A DNA stretch of 64,000 bases from Hoylesella pleuritidis JCM 14110 (GCF_000613725.1 NZ_BAJN01000005.1:101811-165810), one strand, 5' to 3'; counted from the stretch's first letter, positions 1-9,610 are shown. The notes: a model not told the origin generated them from the letters alone. Made by a program: numbers and translations.

Positions 1-527
1 ATCAGCTTGACAGCTTCACGTGGGAGCTTCTGCAAAACACGCTCCAAGTCGGCCATATCATTATGCTTATAATGGAGCTGCGTTGCAAAAGAGAGACGTC
101 GTCCGTCAACAATACTGGCATGATCTCTATCATCACAGATGATGAAATCACCTCGTCCGACAACCACTGCAAGTACTCCTTGATTCACGGAGAAACCCGT
201 TGAAAAGCAAAGACAATCATCTTTATGTTCAAACTCAGCGAGTTCTTTCTCCAATTGGACGTGTATATCAAGCGTTCCGTTCAAAAATCGACTGCCCGCA
301 CACCCCGAACCATATTTTTCGAGGGCCTCTCTTGCCGCCTTGATAACCCTTGCATCGCCTGTCAAACCGGTGTAAGCGTTCGACCCGAACATCAATACGC
401 GGCGCCCGCCCATCTCTACTTCGGTTCCTTGTTTGCTTGTAATAGCACGAAAATAAGGGTAAACTCCGGCCTCAATAAACTTCTGAGGCTCCCGATAATT
501 CTTGTATCTGTCTTGTAATTGTCCCAT
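1..527 (-). CDS. spt: Serine palmitoyltransferase / AONS-family PLP enzyme, N-terminal part (runs off the window)
   Basis: Read on the minus strand from ATG at 527, the frame stays open for 175 codons to the window edge. The protein starts MGQLQDRYKNYREPQKF and has the alpha-oxoamine synthase pattern: GGRRVLMFGSNAYTGL near residues 41-56, YGSGCAGSRFLNGT near 72-85, then LEKELAEFE, FSTGFSVNQGVLA and CDDRDHASIVDG. The family condenses an amino acid with an acyl-CoA using PLP. Family members are near 395 residues, so this is under half, and the PLP lysine lies outside the window. In Bacteroidota a gene of this type makes the sphingolipid base (3-ketosphinganine) from serine and palmitoyl-CoA. 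The divergent lipid kinase at 727 supports that role. Alternatives are 2-amino-3-ketobutyrate CoA ligase or BioF; the sequence seen does not exclude them. Confidence 0.8.
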   Translation of the reverse strand, partial: MGQLQDRYKNYREPQKFIEAGVYPYFRAITSKQGTEVEMGGRRVLMFGSNAYTGLTGDARVIKAAREALEKYGSGCAGSRFLNGTLDIHVQLEKELAEFEHKDDCLCFSTGFSVNQGVLAVVVGRGDFIICDDRDHASIVDGRRLSFATQLHYKHNDMADLERVLQKLPREAVKL

Positions 528-571
528 TATCAATAGGTGAAAAATCACATTTTCTTTGTTCAATTAGGCTG

Positions 572-579
572 CAAAGATA
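572..579 (-). promoter_or_regulatory. -7 element for the spt-like gene
   Basis: CAAAGATA on the plus strand is TATCTTTG on the minus strand, a perfect Bacteroidota TAnnTTTG -7 box about 45 bases before the ATG at 527. I see no clear -33 TTTG at the usual spacing. Confidence 0.5.
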
Positions 580-672
580 CAAAAAAAAGCGTTATAAAAC
601 ATCTTTTTCATCAGAAATCACACTTTTAAGAAATTTTCATTACCTGATAAATAACCATCGACGAGAATTTCG

Positions 673-680
673 TATCTTTG
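673..680 (+). promoter_or_regulatory. -7 element for the lipid kinase gene
   Basis: TATCTTTG matches the Bacteroidota -7 consensus and lies 46 bases before the ATG at 727. With the divergent box at 572-579 it makes a back-to-back promoter region between two lipid genes. The -33 element is not obvious. Confidence 0.5.
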
Positions 681-726
681 TAGCAGAGTGAGAAATCAAG
701 ATGTTTCACAAGATGGGTAAAAAGCA

Positions 727-1755
727 ATGAAACAGAGAATCGTATTCATTATGAACCCGATCTCAGGCACAACGAACAAGGCCGGGATACCGGAACTGAT
801 TAGTTCAACGCTGAATCAGGAGCAGTTCAGCTATGAGATAGCGATGACCGAGTATGCAGGACACGCCGCAGAGATTGCAACCCGAGCCAAAGACGATGCC
901 GTCGACGTAGTCGTTGCTATCGGAGGAGACGGCACTGTCAATGAAGTGGCGCGCTCGATCGTGCATTCTCACACGGCACTGGGCATCATTCCGTGCGGAT
1001 CGGGCAACGGATTGGCCCGCCATTTGATGTTGCCGATGAATCTGCGAAAGGCTATCGAGGTGATCAACAACTGCGAAATACACGACTTAGACTACGGAAT
1101 CATCAACGAACATCCGTTTTTCTGCACCTGCGGAATGGGGTTTGATGCCTTTGTCAGTATGAAATTTGCTGAAAGCAACAAGCGGGGGCCCATCACTTAT
1201 GTTGAAAACATCTTACGGGAAGGACTAAAATACAAACCCGAGACTTATGAGATAGAAGACGAAACAGGACTGAAACGCTACAAAGCATTCCTCATCTCGT
1301 GTGCCAATGCATCCCAATACGGCAATAATGCATATATCGCACCACAGGCATCGATGAACGACGGATTGATGGATGTAGTCATAATGGAGCCTTTCGACAT
1401 ATTAGAAGCACCGCAAATCAGCATCGAAATGTTCAACAAAACACTGAATAAGAACTCTAAAATCAAGACTTTCAGGTGCAAAGAGCTGCACATTCACCGC
1501 AGCAAACCGGGCTTTATCCATTACGACGGAGACCCCGTGATGTCAGGCCAAGACATCGACGTTCATTTAGAAGAGCAAGGAATCAAGATTATCGTAAACC
1601 CAAATGCCAATAAAAAACAGCGTAAACCCAATATGATTCAGAGTGCCGCAGCCAACCTTTTCAATGAAATCAACCTTGTAAGAGAAGACATCAGCAAGCA
1701 GAGCAGACACATTCAGGCACTCAGCAAGGTGCTGCAACGGAAACTGAATATATAA
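727..1755 (+). CDS. Diacylglycerol / sphingoid-base kinase family protein (YegS-DagK-LCB5 type)
   Basis: The 342-residue soluble protein begins MKQRIVFIMNPISG and has the DAGK catalytic signature GGDGTVNEVA (residues 66-75), followed by GIIPCGSGNGLARHL, the nucleotide-binding glycine-rich part of the family. The family phosphorylates lipid hydroxyls (diacylglycerol, sphingoid bases, ceramides) with ATP at the inner membrane face. It is divergent from the spt-like gene, so a role in phospholipid or sphingolipid turnover is a reasonable inference; the substrate cannot be read from sequence. The C-terminal 40 residues are basic and polar, beyond the usual kinase core. Start at 727 is the first ATG after the -7 box at 673. 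Confidence 0.85.
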   Translation: MKQRIVFIMNPISGTTNKAGIPELISSTLNQEQFSYEIAMTEYAGHAAEIATRAKDDAVDVVVAIGGDGTVNEVARSIVHSHTALGIIPCGSGNGLARHLMLPMNLRKAIEVINNCEIHDLDYGIINEHPFFCTCGMGFDAFVSMKFAESNKRGPITYVENILREGLKYKPETYEIEDETGLKRYKAFLISCANASQYGNNAYIAPQASMNDGLMDVVIMEPFDILEAPQISIEMFNKTLNKNSKIKTFRCKELHIHRSKPGFIHYDGDPVMSGQDIDVHLEEQGIKIIVNPNANKKQRKPNMIQSAAANLFNEINLVREDISKQSRHIQALSKVLQRKLNI

Positions 1756-1922
1756 AAAGACAGGAGTCTCAGCCTCAATCCTCTCCCTAAAAGGAAAAGA
1801 AAGAGATTTGCATCTACTCTTAATCAATATATGGAAACGAATGGAATGAGATACGACAAAATATCGTCCGTATGAGATTTCGCATTCCGTTGATTCTCAA
1901 AAAGATACGAATTCGTTTCCAA

Positions 1923-2023
1923 TTAACGGTTAAACGCATTGCAACTGACGGTTAAACACACTGCATTTAACGGTTAATTGCAATGCGTTTAACCGTTAAT
2001 GAGAAGACGATCAACCGTCAATT
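1923..2023. repeat. Cluster of TTAACGGTTAA repeats, direct and inverted
   Basis: Five related units lie within 100 bases: TTAACGGTTAA at 1923-1933 and 1967-1977, the variant TGACGGTTAAA near 1946, the inverted TTAACCGTTAA at 1989-1999, and a degenerate inverted unit TCAACCGTCAATT near 2011-2023. Copies at 1967 and 1989 form an 11-bp stem. A related stretch sits near 51284-51325. The rest of the 1756-2224 gap holds no convincing gene. Similar CT/AG-rich hairpin-forming sequence lies near 1770-1800 and, inverted, near 2158-2194, next to the 3' ends of the two converging genes. Confidence 0.6.
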
Positions 2024-2224
2024 ACAACACGGCTTATATTTAACTGATAATCAATGAAGTAAAGAAAGAAATCCATTTACGTCTCGTCATTTTCCAAAGG
2101 GACAGAAAATACACTTATTTTAACTCTTATCCAAACATAATTAATCTCTATTACATCTCCTTTCCCTCTCCTTTCGGAGAGAGGTTGAGGGTGAGTTCGG
2201 TAGATAATTATCGTTTCCCCCTCC

Positions 2225-2950
2225 CTATTTCACATAAAACGCTCGCGTCATTTCGGCATACCACGCCGACCTTTCACCTTTTTCATCCATTAAATACACC
2301 TCTTGGACATCCTCTGCGACAGGCGGTAGATTCGAAAAAGACAGCAAATAGCGTTTCGGCGGCTTGTGAGTAACAGTACGAACGGCATATTTCCGATGCA
2401 GGAACAGGCCATACACATAACTCTCAGAGATAAAAGATGCAAGACAATCAGCGGGAATCACGACACTGAATACACCTCCGTCAGCTAACAATTCGGCTGC
2501 ACAACAAAAGAGATCACGATAAGAGAGGCTGTCGTTATGCCGTGCCATCGTTCGCTTTTCATCATTGCTTTTCAGCGCATTGACAAAAAACGGCGGATTG
2601 CTTACAATGCTGTCATACTTTAATGCCAGTTCATTCGCTTTACTGTCAGCACGCCATCGACGGGTAAAATCCTGCAACGACACTTCCTGCACATCAATAC
2701 CTGTAAAGGCACTGCACATCACATTCAAACGCGTCTGCACACAAGCATCGTGCTCGATGTCAATGGCCGTCAGACAGGCAGCTGGAAATCGTTGTGCCAT
2801 CATCAGTGCAATGAGTCCTGTTCCGGTACCAATGTCCAGGATTCTACGACCTCCCGCAGCCCAGGAACCTAACAAAACGCCGTCGGTTCCGACCTTCATT
2901 GCACACCGGTCTTGGTGAATTACAAATTGCTTAAATGCAAAATCCGCCAT
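2225..2950 (-). CDS. trmN6: tRNA1(Val) (adenine-37-N6)-methyltransferase
   Basis: This is a 241-residue SAM-dependent methyltransferase starting MADFAFKQFVIHQDRCAMKVGTDG. Motif I is ILDIGTGTG at residues 37-45, and the adenine-N6 catalytic motif NPPF is at about 118-121. Length and the N-terminal FxVxQ...MKVxTDGxLLG block match E. coli YfiC/TrmN6 (about 245 residues), which methylates A37 of tRNA1(Val). It is convergent with the lipid kinase and divergent from lon, with 151 bases to the lon start. A generic N6-adenine methyltransferase of the same subfamily is the only real alternative. Confidence 0.88.
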   Translation of the reverse strand: MADFAFKQFVIHQDRCAMKVGTDGVLLGSWAAGGRRILDIGTGTGLIALMMAQRFPAACLTAIDIEHDACVQTRLNVMCSAFTGIDVQEVSLQDFTRRWRADSKANELALKYDSIVSNPPFFVNALKSNDEKRTMARHNDSLSYRDLFCCAAELLADGGVFSVVIPADCLASFISESYVYGLFLHRKYAVRTVTHKPPKRYLLSFSNLPPVAEDVQEVYLMDEKGERSAWYAEMTRAFYVK

Positions 2951-3066
2951 CGTTAACAGTCAATTCTTGTTTTATTTACTGCCAAAAGAAACGCCGAAAG
3001 CCTCCTTTTATTATGTAAATCATCAAAATATCGATGGCTCCCGGCCCTATTTTCGATTAAAAACAG

Positions 3067-3074
3067 TAACTTTG
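3067..3074 (+). promoter_or_regulatory. -7 element for lon
   Basis: TAACTTTG is a perfect Bacteroidota -7 box, 27 bases before the lon ATG at 3102. A TTTTCG stretch about 17 bases upstream is a weak -33 candidate. The box lies downstream of an earlier in-frame ATG (2967), which argues that translation starts at 3102. Confidence 0.55.
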
Positions 3075-3101
3075 CACTCCAAAAAGTTTTGTCAAAAGCA
3101 A

Positions 3102-5575
3102 ATGAGTAACAAACCCAATACATCCATTCAGATGATTGCCGATTATGAGGGCGACATCAAAAGTCTTTTTGAAACAGAAGTAAACGGCGGTATTCCCATA
3201 TTGGCCACTCGCAACCTCGTGTTGTTTCCGGGTGTGATACTGCCCATAACGGTGGGGCGTCCGTCGAGTCTCAACCTGATTAATCAGCTGACCAAGGATC
3301 CGGATATGACTTTCGCGGTATTCTGTCAGAAGAATCCCGACGTAGAAGAGCCTACAAAACGAGATTTATATAACATCGGCGTATATGCCAAACTGATTCG
3401 AGTGCTTGAATTGCCGGGGCCCGGTCACAATCTCACGGCTATTGTCCAAGGATTAGGCAGATGCCGTTTGGAGAGCCTTAAACAGCATACTCCCTATCTC
3501 GTCGGTACTACAACACCGGCCCACGAAGTAATACCCGATGCCAAAGACAAAGAGTTTCACACTGCCGTTGACGACCTTCGGCAGGCCACGACAGAGTATA
3601 TCAAGAAGAATGATGAGATTCCCGACGAGTCACAATTCGCTATCGGCAATATCCGAAACGATGTAATCGTCGTAGATTTCATTTGTTCTAATCTGCCTTT
3701 CAATACCGGTGACAAAATCAATATGCTGAAAGCCGACACGATGACAGCACGAGTTATCGAGACGTTGAAAGCACTTAACAAGGAGATTCAGTTGCTTCAG
3801 CTGAAGATGAATATACGTTCTAAGACTCGCGAAGATATCGATGAGCAGCAACGCGAATACTTCCTGCAACAGCAAATCAGAAATATCAAGGAAGAATTAG
3901 GTAATGGCGAGGGATCTATTGAGCGTCAGGAATTGGAAGAACAGGCCGCAAAGAAACACTGGTCGGATGATGTGAAGAAAGTGTTTGCTAAGGAATTGGA
4001 CAAGCTGGAACTGATGAACCAGCAGAGTCCGGAATACAGCGTGCAACTGACTTACCTGCAAACGATGGTCAATCTGCCTTGGAACGAATACACCAAGGAT
4101 GATCTCAACATCAAAAGAGCACAGAAAATACTCGACAGAGACCATTACGGAATGGAGAAGTAAAAGAACGTATCCTCGAATATATGGCCGTTCTGCAACT
4201 CAGAGGCAATCTCAAATCGCCCATTCTCTGTCTGTACGGTCCCCCGGGAGTAGGAAAGACCAGTCTGGGTAAGAGCATCGCAGCGGCAATGAAGCGTAAA
4301 TATGTGCGCGTTTCACTTGGAGGCTTGCACGATGAATCGGAGATTCGCGGACACAGACGCACCTATGTAGGCGCTATGCCGGGACGAATCATTAAAAGCA
4401 TACAGAAAGCCGGTTCATCGAATCCGGTCTTCATCCTCGACGAAATAGATAAAGTAACGCAGCAAACTATCAATGGCGATCCCTCATCCGCACTCCTGGA
4501 AGTACTCGATCCGGAACAAAACAACGCATTTCACGATAATTATTTGGATGTAGATTACGATCTTTCAAAGGTTATGTTCATTGCCACGGCCAACGATCTC
4601 AACACGATTCCGCGTCCATTGCTCGACAGAATGGAGGTGATTGAAGTGAGCGGATATATCACAGAAGAGAAAACGGAGATCGCTAAACGGCATCTTGTTC
4701 CACGAGAACTTGCCAACACGGGATTCGATAAGGAGAAGTTGCAGCCCACACTCAACAAAGCCGCATTAGAAAAGATAATCGAACAATACACCAGAGAAAG
4801 TGGTGTGCGACAGTTAGAGAAACAAATCAACAAGGCTTTGCGCAAGTTGGCATTTATAAAAGCCCGTGACGGTGTGCTCGAAAACTATAAAATAACACCG
4901 CGTGAACTTGAAGACCTCTTAGGTAAGCCGCCTTTCTATCGCGACATTTACCAAGGAAATGCTTATGCCGGAGTTGTTACAGGACTGGCGTGGACCAGTG
5001 TCGGCGGCGAAATACTATTCATTGAGACGTCGTTGAGCAAAGGACGAGCCGGCAAACTGACGCTGACGGGTAACTTGGGCGATGTGATGAAAGAGAGTGC
5101 TATCATCGCTTTGGAGTATGTCAAGGCTCATATCGACAAATTGGATGTCGATTATCGCATCTTCGAACAATGGCATATACACATCCACGTGCCCGAAGGC
5201 GCTACGCCGAAAGACGGTCCTTCGGCGGGCATTACTATCGCAACATCTATTGCTTCGGCCCTTACGCAACGCAAAGTACGCAAGAACACGGCAATGACCG
5301 GCGAGATAACGCTCCGAGGAAAGGTTCTTCCCGTGGGCGGAATCAAAGAGAAGATCCTCGCAGCAAAGCGCGCCGGAATCACAGATATCGTGATGTGCAA
5401 GGACAACAAGAAAGATATCGACGAGATTCCGGCTATCTATCTCAAAGACGTTAACTTCCATTTCGTAGAGAATGTGCAGGAAGTCTGGGACTTTGCATTG
5501 ACTGATGAATTGGTAGATCATCCCGTAACGTTCACTGTTGAAAAAGAAAAAGACAATCTTAAAAGTGTCGGATAG
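3102..5575 (+). pseudogene. lon: ATP-dependent protease Lon, interrupted by a one-base frameshift
   Basis: Two abutting open frames make one Lon. The first (3102-4163) holds the N-terminal substrate domain and the start of the AAA+ module and ends RDHYGMEK then TAA. The second (from about 4164, first ATG 4184) continues with [14 protein letters not shown], Walker [10 protein letters not shown], Walker B FILDEIDK, and the Ser-Lys protease domain (PKDGPSAG with the catalytic Ser; [12 protein letters not shown] with the Lys). Restoring one G after base 4160 (AAG GTA AAA) joins the halves into a full-length protein of about 825 residues. Lon degrades misfolded and regulatory proteins in the cytoplasm. 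The start at 3102 (MSNKPNTSIQ) follows the -7 box. The stop at 5573-5575 directly abuts the tgt ATG. The break could be real or a sequence error; see the set of similar one-base losses. Confidence 0.9.
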
Positions 5576-6703
5576 ATGACATTTGAGTTACAACATACGG
5601 ATAATGCGTCTGAAGCAAGGACGGGCCTCATCACAACCGATCACGGCATTATCAAGACACCGATCTTTATGCCGGTAGGAACTTGCGGAAGTGTCAAGGC
5701 CGTTCATCTTCGCGAATTGGAAGAACAGGTCAAGGCACAGATTATTCTTGGCAATACTTATCACCTCTATCTCAGGCCGGGTCTCGATGTTTTGCGTGCT
5801 GCCGGAGGCCTACACAAGTTTAATGGATGGGCCCACCCGATGCTGACCGACTCGGGAGGTTTTCAGGTTTTCTCGCTGACCGGCATCCGAAAGCTGCGTG
5901 AAGAGGGTTGCGAATTTCGTTCGCACATCGACGGTTCGAAACATTTCTTTACACCCGAGAACGTGATGGATACCGAAAGAGTTATCGGAGCAGACATTAT
6001 AATGGCTCTTGACGAGTGTCCGCCAGGGCAAAGTGATTATCAATATGCCAAGAAGAGTCTTGCACTTACGCAGCGTTGGTTGGACAGATGCATCCGACGT
6101 TTCAACGAAACAGAACCACTTTACGGTTACAAACAGGCACTTTTTCCTATCGTTCAGGGATGTACGTTCAAGGATTTAAGGCAAGAAGCCGCTAAATTCG
6201 TAGCTGACAAAGGAGCCGAAGGCAATGCAATCGGTGGACTGGCAGTGGGCGAACCCACTGAGGTGATGTATGAGATGATCGAGATAGTCAACGAAATTCT
6301 GCCCAAAGACAAGCCCCGTTATCTGATGGGTGTAGGTACGCCGCAAAACATTCTCGAAGCCATTGAGCGCGGCGTAGATATGTTCGACTGTGTGATGCCT
6401 ACCCGTAACGGTCGCAATGCGATGCTCTTCACTTACAACGGCACGATGAATATGCGCAATAAGAAGTGGGAAACAGACTTCACCCCGATTGATCCCGATG
6501 GCTGCGAGACCGACCGCCTCTACACGAAAGCCTATCTCCACCATCTCTTTAAGGCTCAAGAACTCTTGGCGATGCAGATTGCCAGTATCCATAATTTGGC
6601 TTTTTACCTGCGCTTAGCGGCCGATGCGCGCCAACATATAGAACAAGGCAACTTCGTGATTTGGAAACGATCGATTATCGATCAACTCGGACGGCGCGTG
6701 TAA
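5576..6703 (+). CDS. tgt: Queuine tRNA-ribosyltransferase (tRNA-guanine transglycosylase)
   Basis: This 375-residue TIM-barrel enzyme exchanges guanine-34 for preQ1 or queuine in GUN-anticodon tRNAs. Visible motifs are MPVGTCGSVKAV, DSGGFQVFSL (with the proton-acceptor Asp), PIVQGCTFKDLR, GGLAVGEP and FDCVMPTRNGRNA (with the nucleophile Asp). The region that normally holds the CxCxxC zinc ligands reads DPDGCETDRLYTKAYLHH and keeps only one Cys, although the later His (SIHNL) remains. Start ATG follows the lon stop without a gap, so lon and tgt are probably co-transcribed, followed by the LptF/LptG-type gene 37 bases on. Confidence 0.93.
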   Translation: MTFELQHTDNASEARTGLITTDHGIIKTPIFMPVGTCGSVKAVHLRELEEQVKAQIILGNTYHLYLRPGLDVLRAAGGLHKFNGWAHPMLTDSGGFQVFSLTGIRKLREEGCEFRSHIDGSKHFFTPENVMDTERVIGADIIMALDECPPGQSDYQYAKKSLALTQRWLDRCIRRFNETEPLYGYKQALFPIVQGCTFKDLRQEAAKFVADKGAEGNAIGGLAVGEPTEVMYEMIEIVNEILPKDKPRYLMGVGTPQNILEAIERGVDMFDCVMPTRNGRNAMLFTYNGTMNMRNKKWETDFTPIDPDGCETDRLYTKAYLHHLFKAQELLAMQIASIHNLAFYLRLAADARQHIEQGNFVIWKRSIIDQLGRRV

Positions 6704-6740
6704 AATGGCATAATATATTAAGGTGTAAGTGAACGGAAAG

Positions 6741-8018
6741 ATGAACAAATCGTATAAACAGATCAAACGACACCGCCGTCGTTACAAGGTTGCCAGATGG
6801 TTAGACCAACATCCGGTGTGGCTGCACAGATTTCTGACCTGGGTTTATCGGCACACGGGCAGACTCAGACGAGCTTTCAGATGGCTTTTGGAGCGGATGC
6901 AATGGACGCAGACTTTAAATCCGTTGAAGTACATCAAAATACTCGACTGGTATATTATCAAGAAGTTTATCGGTACTTACATCTATTCCATTATGCTGAT
7001 TATATCTATCAGCATCGTGTTTGACATCAACGAAAACCTGGCTAAGTTCTCCGAATCTCACGCTCCGTTGCGGGCAATCGTCTTCGATTACTATCTCAAC
7101 TTCATCCCTTATTTTGCCAATCTGTTCAGTCCGCTCTTCGTATTTATTGCCGTTATCTTTTTCACTTCCAAACTAGCAGGCAACTCAGAAATCATTTCGA
7201 TGCTGGCAGCAGGCGTTTCTTTTAAACGTTTGATGCGCCCATATATGATCTCCTGTGTAGCTATCTCCATCCTGTCTTTCTTTCTCAGCGCCTACGTTAT
7301 ACCGCACGGGACAGTTATCCGACAGAACTTCGAGACGATTTATAAGAATAAGACAAAGAACACCTCTGCCGATAATGTTCAGCTGCAAGTAGGTGCAGGG
7401 GTCATCGCTTACATCCAACACTACGACAACAATCTGAAAAAAGGCTATGGCTTCTGTCTCGACAAATTTGAAAACAAGAAACTTGTGAGTCATCTCACGG
7501 CAATGGAGATACAATATGATACGATCTCCGACTCTAAGAATCACTGGAAAATGACCAACTGGAAAGTGAGACGTCTCAAAGGATTGCGCGAAGTCATCAC
7601 CAGCGGAATACAAAAAGACACGCTGATTCAGATGGAACCCACTGACCTCGTCTACTCGAAAGGGCAGCAAGAAACTTTTACCAGCCCCGAGCTTCGGGCT
7701 TATATCTCCAAACAAATAGACCGAGGCAGCGGCAATGTCGTACAATACCAAGTGGAATATCACAAGCGAATAGCCGCCTCTTTCGCTTCGTTCATCCTCA
7801 CGACAATAGGTTTCTCTCTCTCGTCCCGCAAACGGAAAGGCGGTATGGGGCTGTATCTCGGCATCGGACTCGCACTGAGTTTCGGCTACATTATGCTGCA
7901 AACGGTCTCTTCAACCTTTGCAATCAATGCCGATCTTCCCCCGATGCTGGCAGCTTGGATACCCAATATCATCTTCGCAGTGGTAGCATATTTCTGCTAT
8001 CGCAATGCGCCAAATTAA
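6741..8018 (+). CDS. LptF/LptG family lipopolysaccharide export permease (YjgP/YjgQ)
   Basis: The protein is 425 residues from ATG 6741 (a GTG at 6729 in frame is also possible). It opens with an unusually basic tract of about 55 residues (KQIKRHRRRYK, RRAFRWLLERM), then the family hallmark LDWYIIKKFIGTYIYSIMLI starting the first membrane segment. Two more segments follow near the middle, then a polar periplasmic jellyroll region, and three segments at the C-terminus. LptF and LptG form the membrane core of the LPS transporter LptB2FG in the inner membrane. Which of the two this is cannot be said. An LptC-type gene is at 39398. Only six bases separate it from the helicase gene downstream, so they share an operon. 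Confidence 0.85.
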   Translation: MNKSYKQIKRHRRRYKVARWLDQHPVWLHRFLTWVYRHTGRLRRAFRWLLERMQWTQTLNPLKYIKILDWYIIKKFIGTYIYSIMLIISISIVFDINENLAKFSESHAPLRAIVFDYYLNFIPYFANLFSPLFVFIAVIFFTSKLAGNSEIISMLAAGVSFKRLMRPYMISCVAISILSFFLSAYVIPHGTVIRQNFETIYKNKTKNTSADNVQLQVGAGVIAYIQHYDNNLKKGYGFCLDKFENKKLVSHLTAMEIQYDTISDSKNHWKMTNWKVRRLKGLREVITSGIQKDTLIQMEPTDLVYSKGQQETFTSPELRAYISKQIDRGSGNVVQYQVEYHKRIAASFASFILTTIGFSLSSRKRKGGMGLYLGIGLALSFGYIMLQTVSSTFAINADLPPMLAAWIPNIIFAVVAYFCYRNAPN

Positions 8019-8024
8019 TGAACA

Positions 8025-9269
8025 ATGTATTTCGACGAATTAGATTTAAACGATAATGTATTAGATGCGCTCTATGATATGCGCTTCGACGTGTGCACAC
8101 CCGTGCAGGAAAAATGTATCCCCGAGATTCTCAAAGGGCGCGACGTGATGGGAGTGGCACAAACAGGAACAGGAAAAACGGCCGCATACCTGCTCCCGGT
8201 CCTCTCGAAGTTAGACGACGGAGGCTATCCCAAGGATGCCATCAACTGCATTATAATGTCGCCTACGCGCGAATTAGCACAGCAAATCGACCAAGCAATG
8301 CAGGGCTTCGGATATTACCTCGACAGCGTAAGCAGTGTAGCAGTTTACGGTGGAAACGACGGCAACCGCTACGATCAGGAAATCCGATCGCTCAAATTAG
8401 GTGCAGACGTGGTAATTGCCACGCCCGGCCGCTTCATCTCTCACCTCAGTCTGGGTAACGTAGATATGAGTAAGGTTTCTTTCTTCATCCTCGACGAAGC
8501 CGACAGAATGCTCGATATGGGTTTCTCAGAAGATATTCTCACCATCGCGAAACAGCTCCCCAAGACCTGCCAAACGATTATGTTCTCGGCCACGATGCCC
8601 ACACGCATCGAGCAATTAGCTAAAACACTACTCAAAAATCCCATCGAAATTAAACTTGCAGTAAGCCGACCCGCCGAGAAAATCAAACAGAATGCTTATG
8701 TGTGTCACGAACCGCAGAAACTCGGTATCATCGAATCCATTTTCCAAAACAATGATCTCAAGCGTGTCATCATCTTTTGCGGAAAAAAACAAAAGGTGAA
8801 AGAAATTAGCCGCGCCCTCATCCGACTGAAAATCAACAGTGGAGAGATGCACTCCGACCTCACCCAGGCAGAGCGCGACGAGATGATGTTCCGTTTCAAA
8901 AGTGGACAAATCGATGTACTCGTTGCTACTGACATTCTCTCGCGCGGCATTGACATCGACGACATTTCAATGGTAGTCAACTACGACGTACCTCACGACG
9001 TAGAAGATTATGTGCATCGAATCGGCCGTACGGCCCGTGCCGATCGCGATGGCGAAGCTATCACACTGATCTGTGAAGCCGACTTTTTCTACTTCCGCCA
9101 GATTGAAAAGTTCTTAAACAAAACTATCGAGAAATACCCTCTCCCACTCCATTTAGGCAAAGGTCCCGATTATAATGCCATTTCGCATCACTCGCATTCT
9201 TCCCGACATAAACCGTCAAATGGTAAGCGAAAAGCACCAAGAAAAGCTGGACGAAAACCCAAACATTAA
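8025..9269 (+). CDS. DEAD-box ATP-dependent RNA helicase
   Basis: A 414-residue helicase with all core motifs in order: Q motif CTPVQEKCIP, motif I AQTGTGKT (about residues 45-52), PTRELAQQ, TPGR, motif II LDEADRML, motif III SAT, and in the second RecA domain ATDILSRGIDIDD and HRIGRTARADR. The tail after about residue 385 is short, Lys/Arg-rich (GKRKAPRKAGRKPKH) and typical of RNA-binding extensions. It resembles RhlE/DeaD proteins that remodel rRNA precursors or structured mRNA, especially in the cold. The exact subfamily is not settled. Last gene of the lon-tgt-permease-helicase run. Confidence 0.92.
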   Translation: MYFDELDLNDNVLDALYDMRFDVCTPVQEKCIPEILKGRDVMGVAQTGTGKTAAYLLPVLSKLDDGGYPKDAINCIIMSPTRELAQQIDQAMQGFGYYLDSVSSVAVYGGNDGNRYDQEIRSLKLGADVVIATPGRFISHLSLGNVDMSKVSFFILDEADRMLDMGFSEDILTIAKQLPKTCQTIMFSATMPTRIEQLAKTLLKNPIEIKLAVSRPAEKIKQNAYVCHEPQKLGIIESIFQNNDLKRVIIFCGKKQKVKEISRALIRLKINSGEMHSDLTQAERDEMMFRFKSGQIDVLVATDILSRGIDIDDISMVVNYDVPHDVEDYVHRIGRTARADRDGEAITLICEADFFYFRQIEKFLNKTIEKYPLPLHLGKGPDYNAISHHSHSSRHKPSNGKRKAPRKAGRKPKH

Positions 9270-9455
9270 AAATACACAAGCTCGGGATAAGCATTTTCTT
9301 AGACGACACATTGTCCGTCTTACCCCACGAGTAAGATGCAGAGATACCTCACGAGTAGGGTAAGAAGATACCATCTGAGCCTGCCTATTACGCCTCTTCC
9401 TCACTCGCAGAATACAAGTTTATCTCGAACTCGCGTTACATCTAAGATTTATTTT

Positions 9456-9610
9456 AACGTGGATTCAATACAAACTCTTTTCTTAAACGCCCAAAGTCGC
9501 AACTCCGTTGCGACAATCACAGCAACGAAGTTACGACCAATGTAGTAACTGAGTTACGGTATCTTGAAATACGATGGCCCATACATTGGTAAATTCATCG
9601 AACCCATATT
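9456..9610 (+). repeat. MITE-like dispersed repeat, copy A
   Basis: A non-coding element of about 155 bases. Its left end AACGTGGATTCAATA (9456-9470) is inverted at the right end as TTCATCGAACCCATATT (9594-9610). The middle has alternating GTTGCGAC / GTTACGAC-type words. A second copy lies in the opposite orientation at 19614-19804, and similarity extends leftward outside this copy to GCGTTACATCTAAG at about 9433. No open frame is convincing anywhere in 9270-9992. Confidence 0.65.

Noticed and set aside
225..518. 97-residue plus-strand frame at the left end
   Set aside because: It overlaps the serine palmitoyltransferase-like gene on the minus strand, which has clear family motifs.
2967..3101. 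Longer N-terminus for Lon
   Set aside because: The extension lies upstream of the -7 box at 3067-3074 and does not look like Lon; the ATG at 3102 is the better start.
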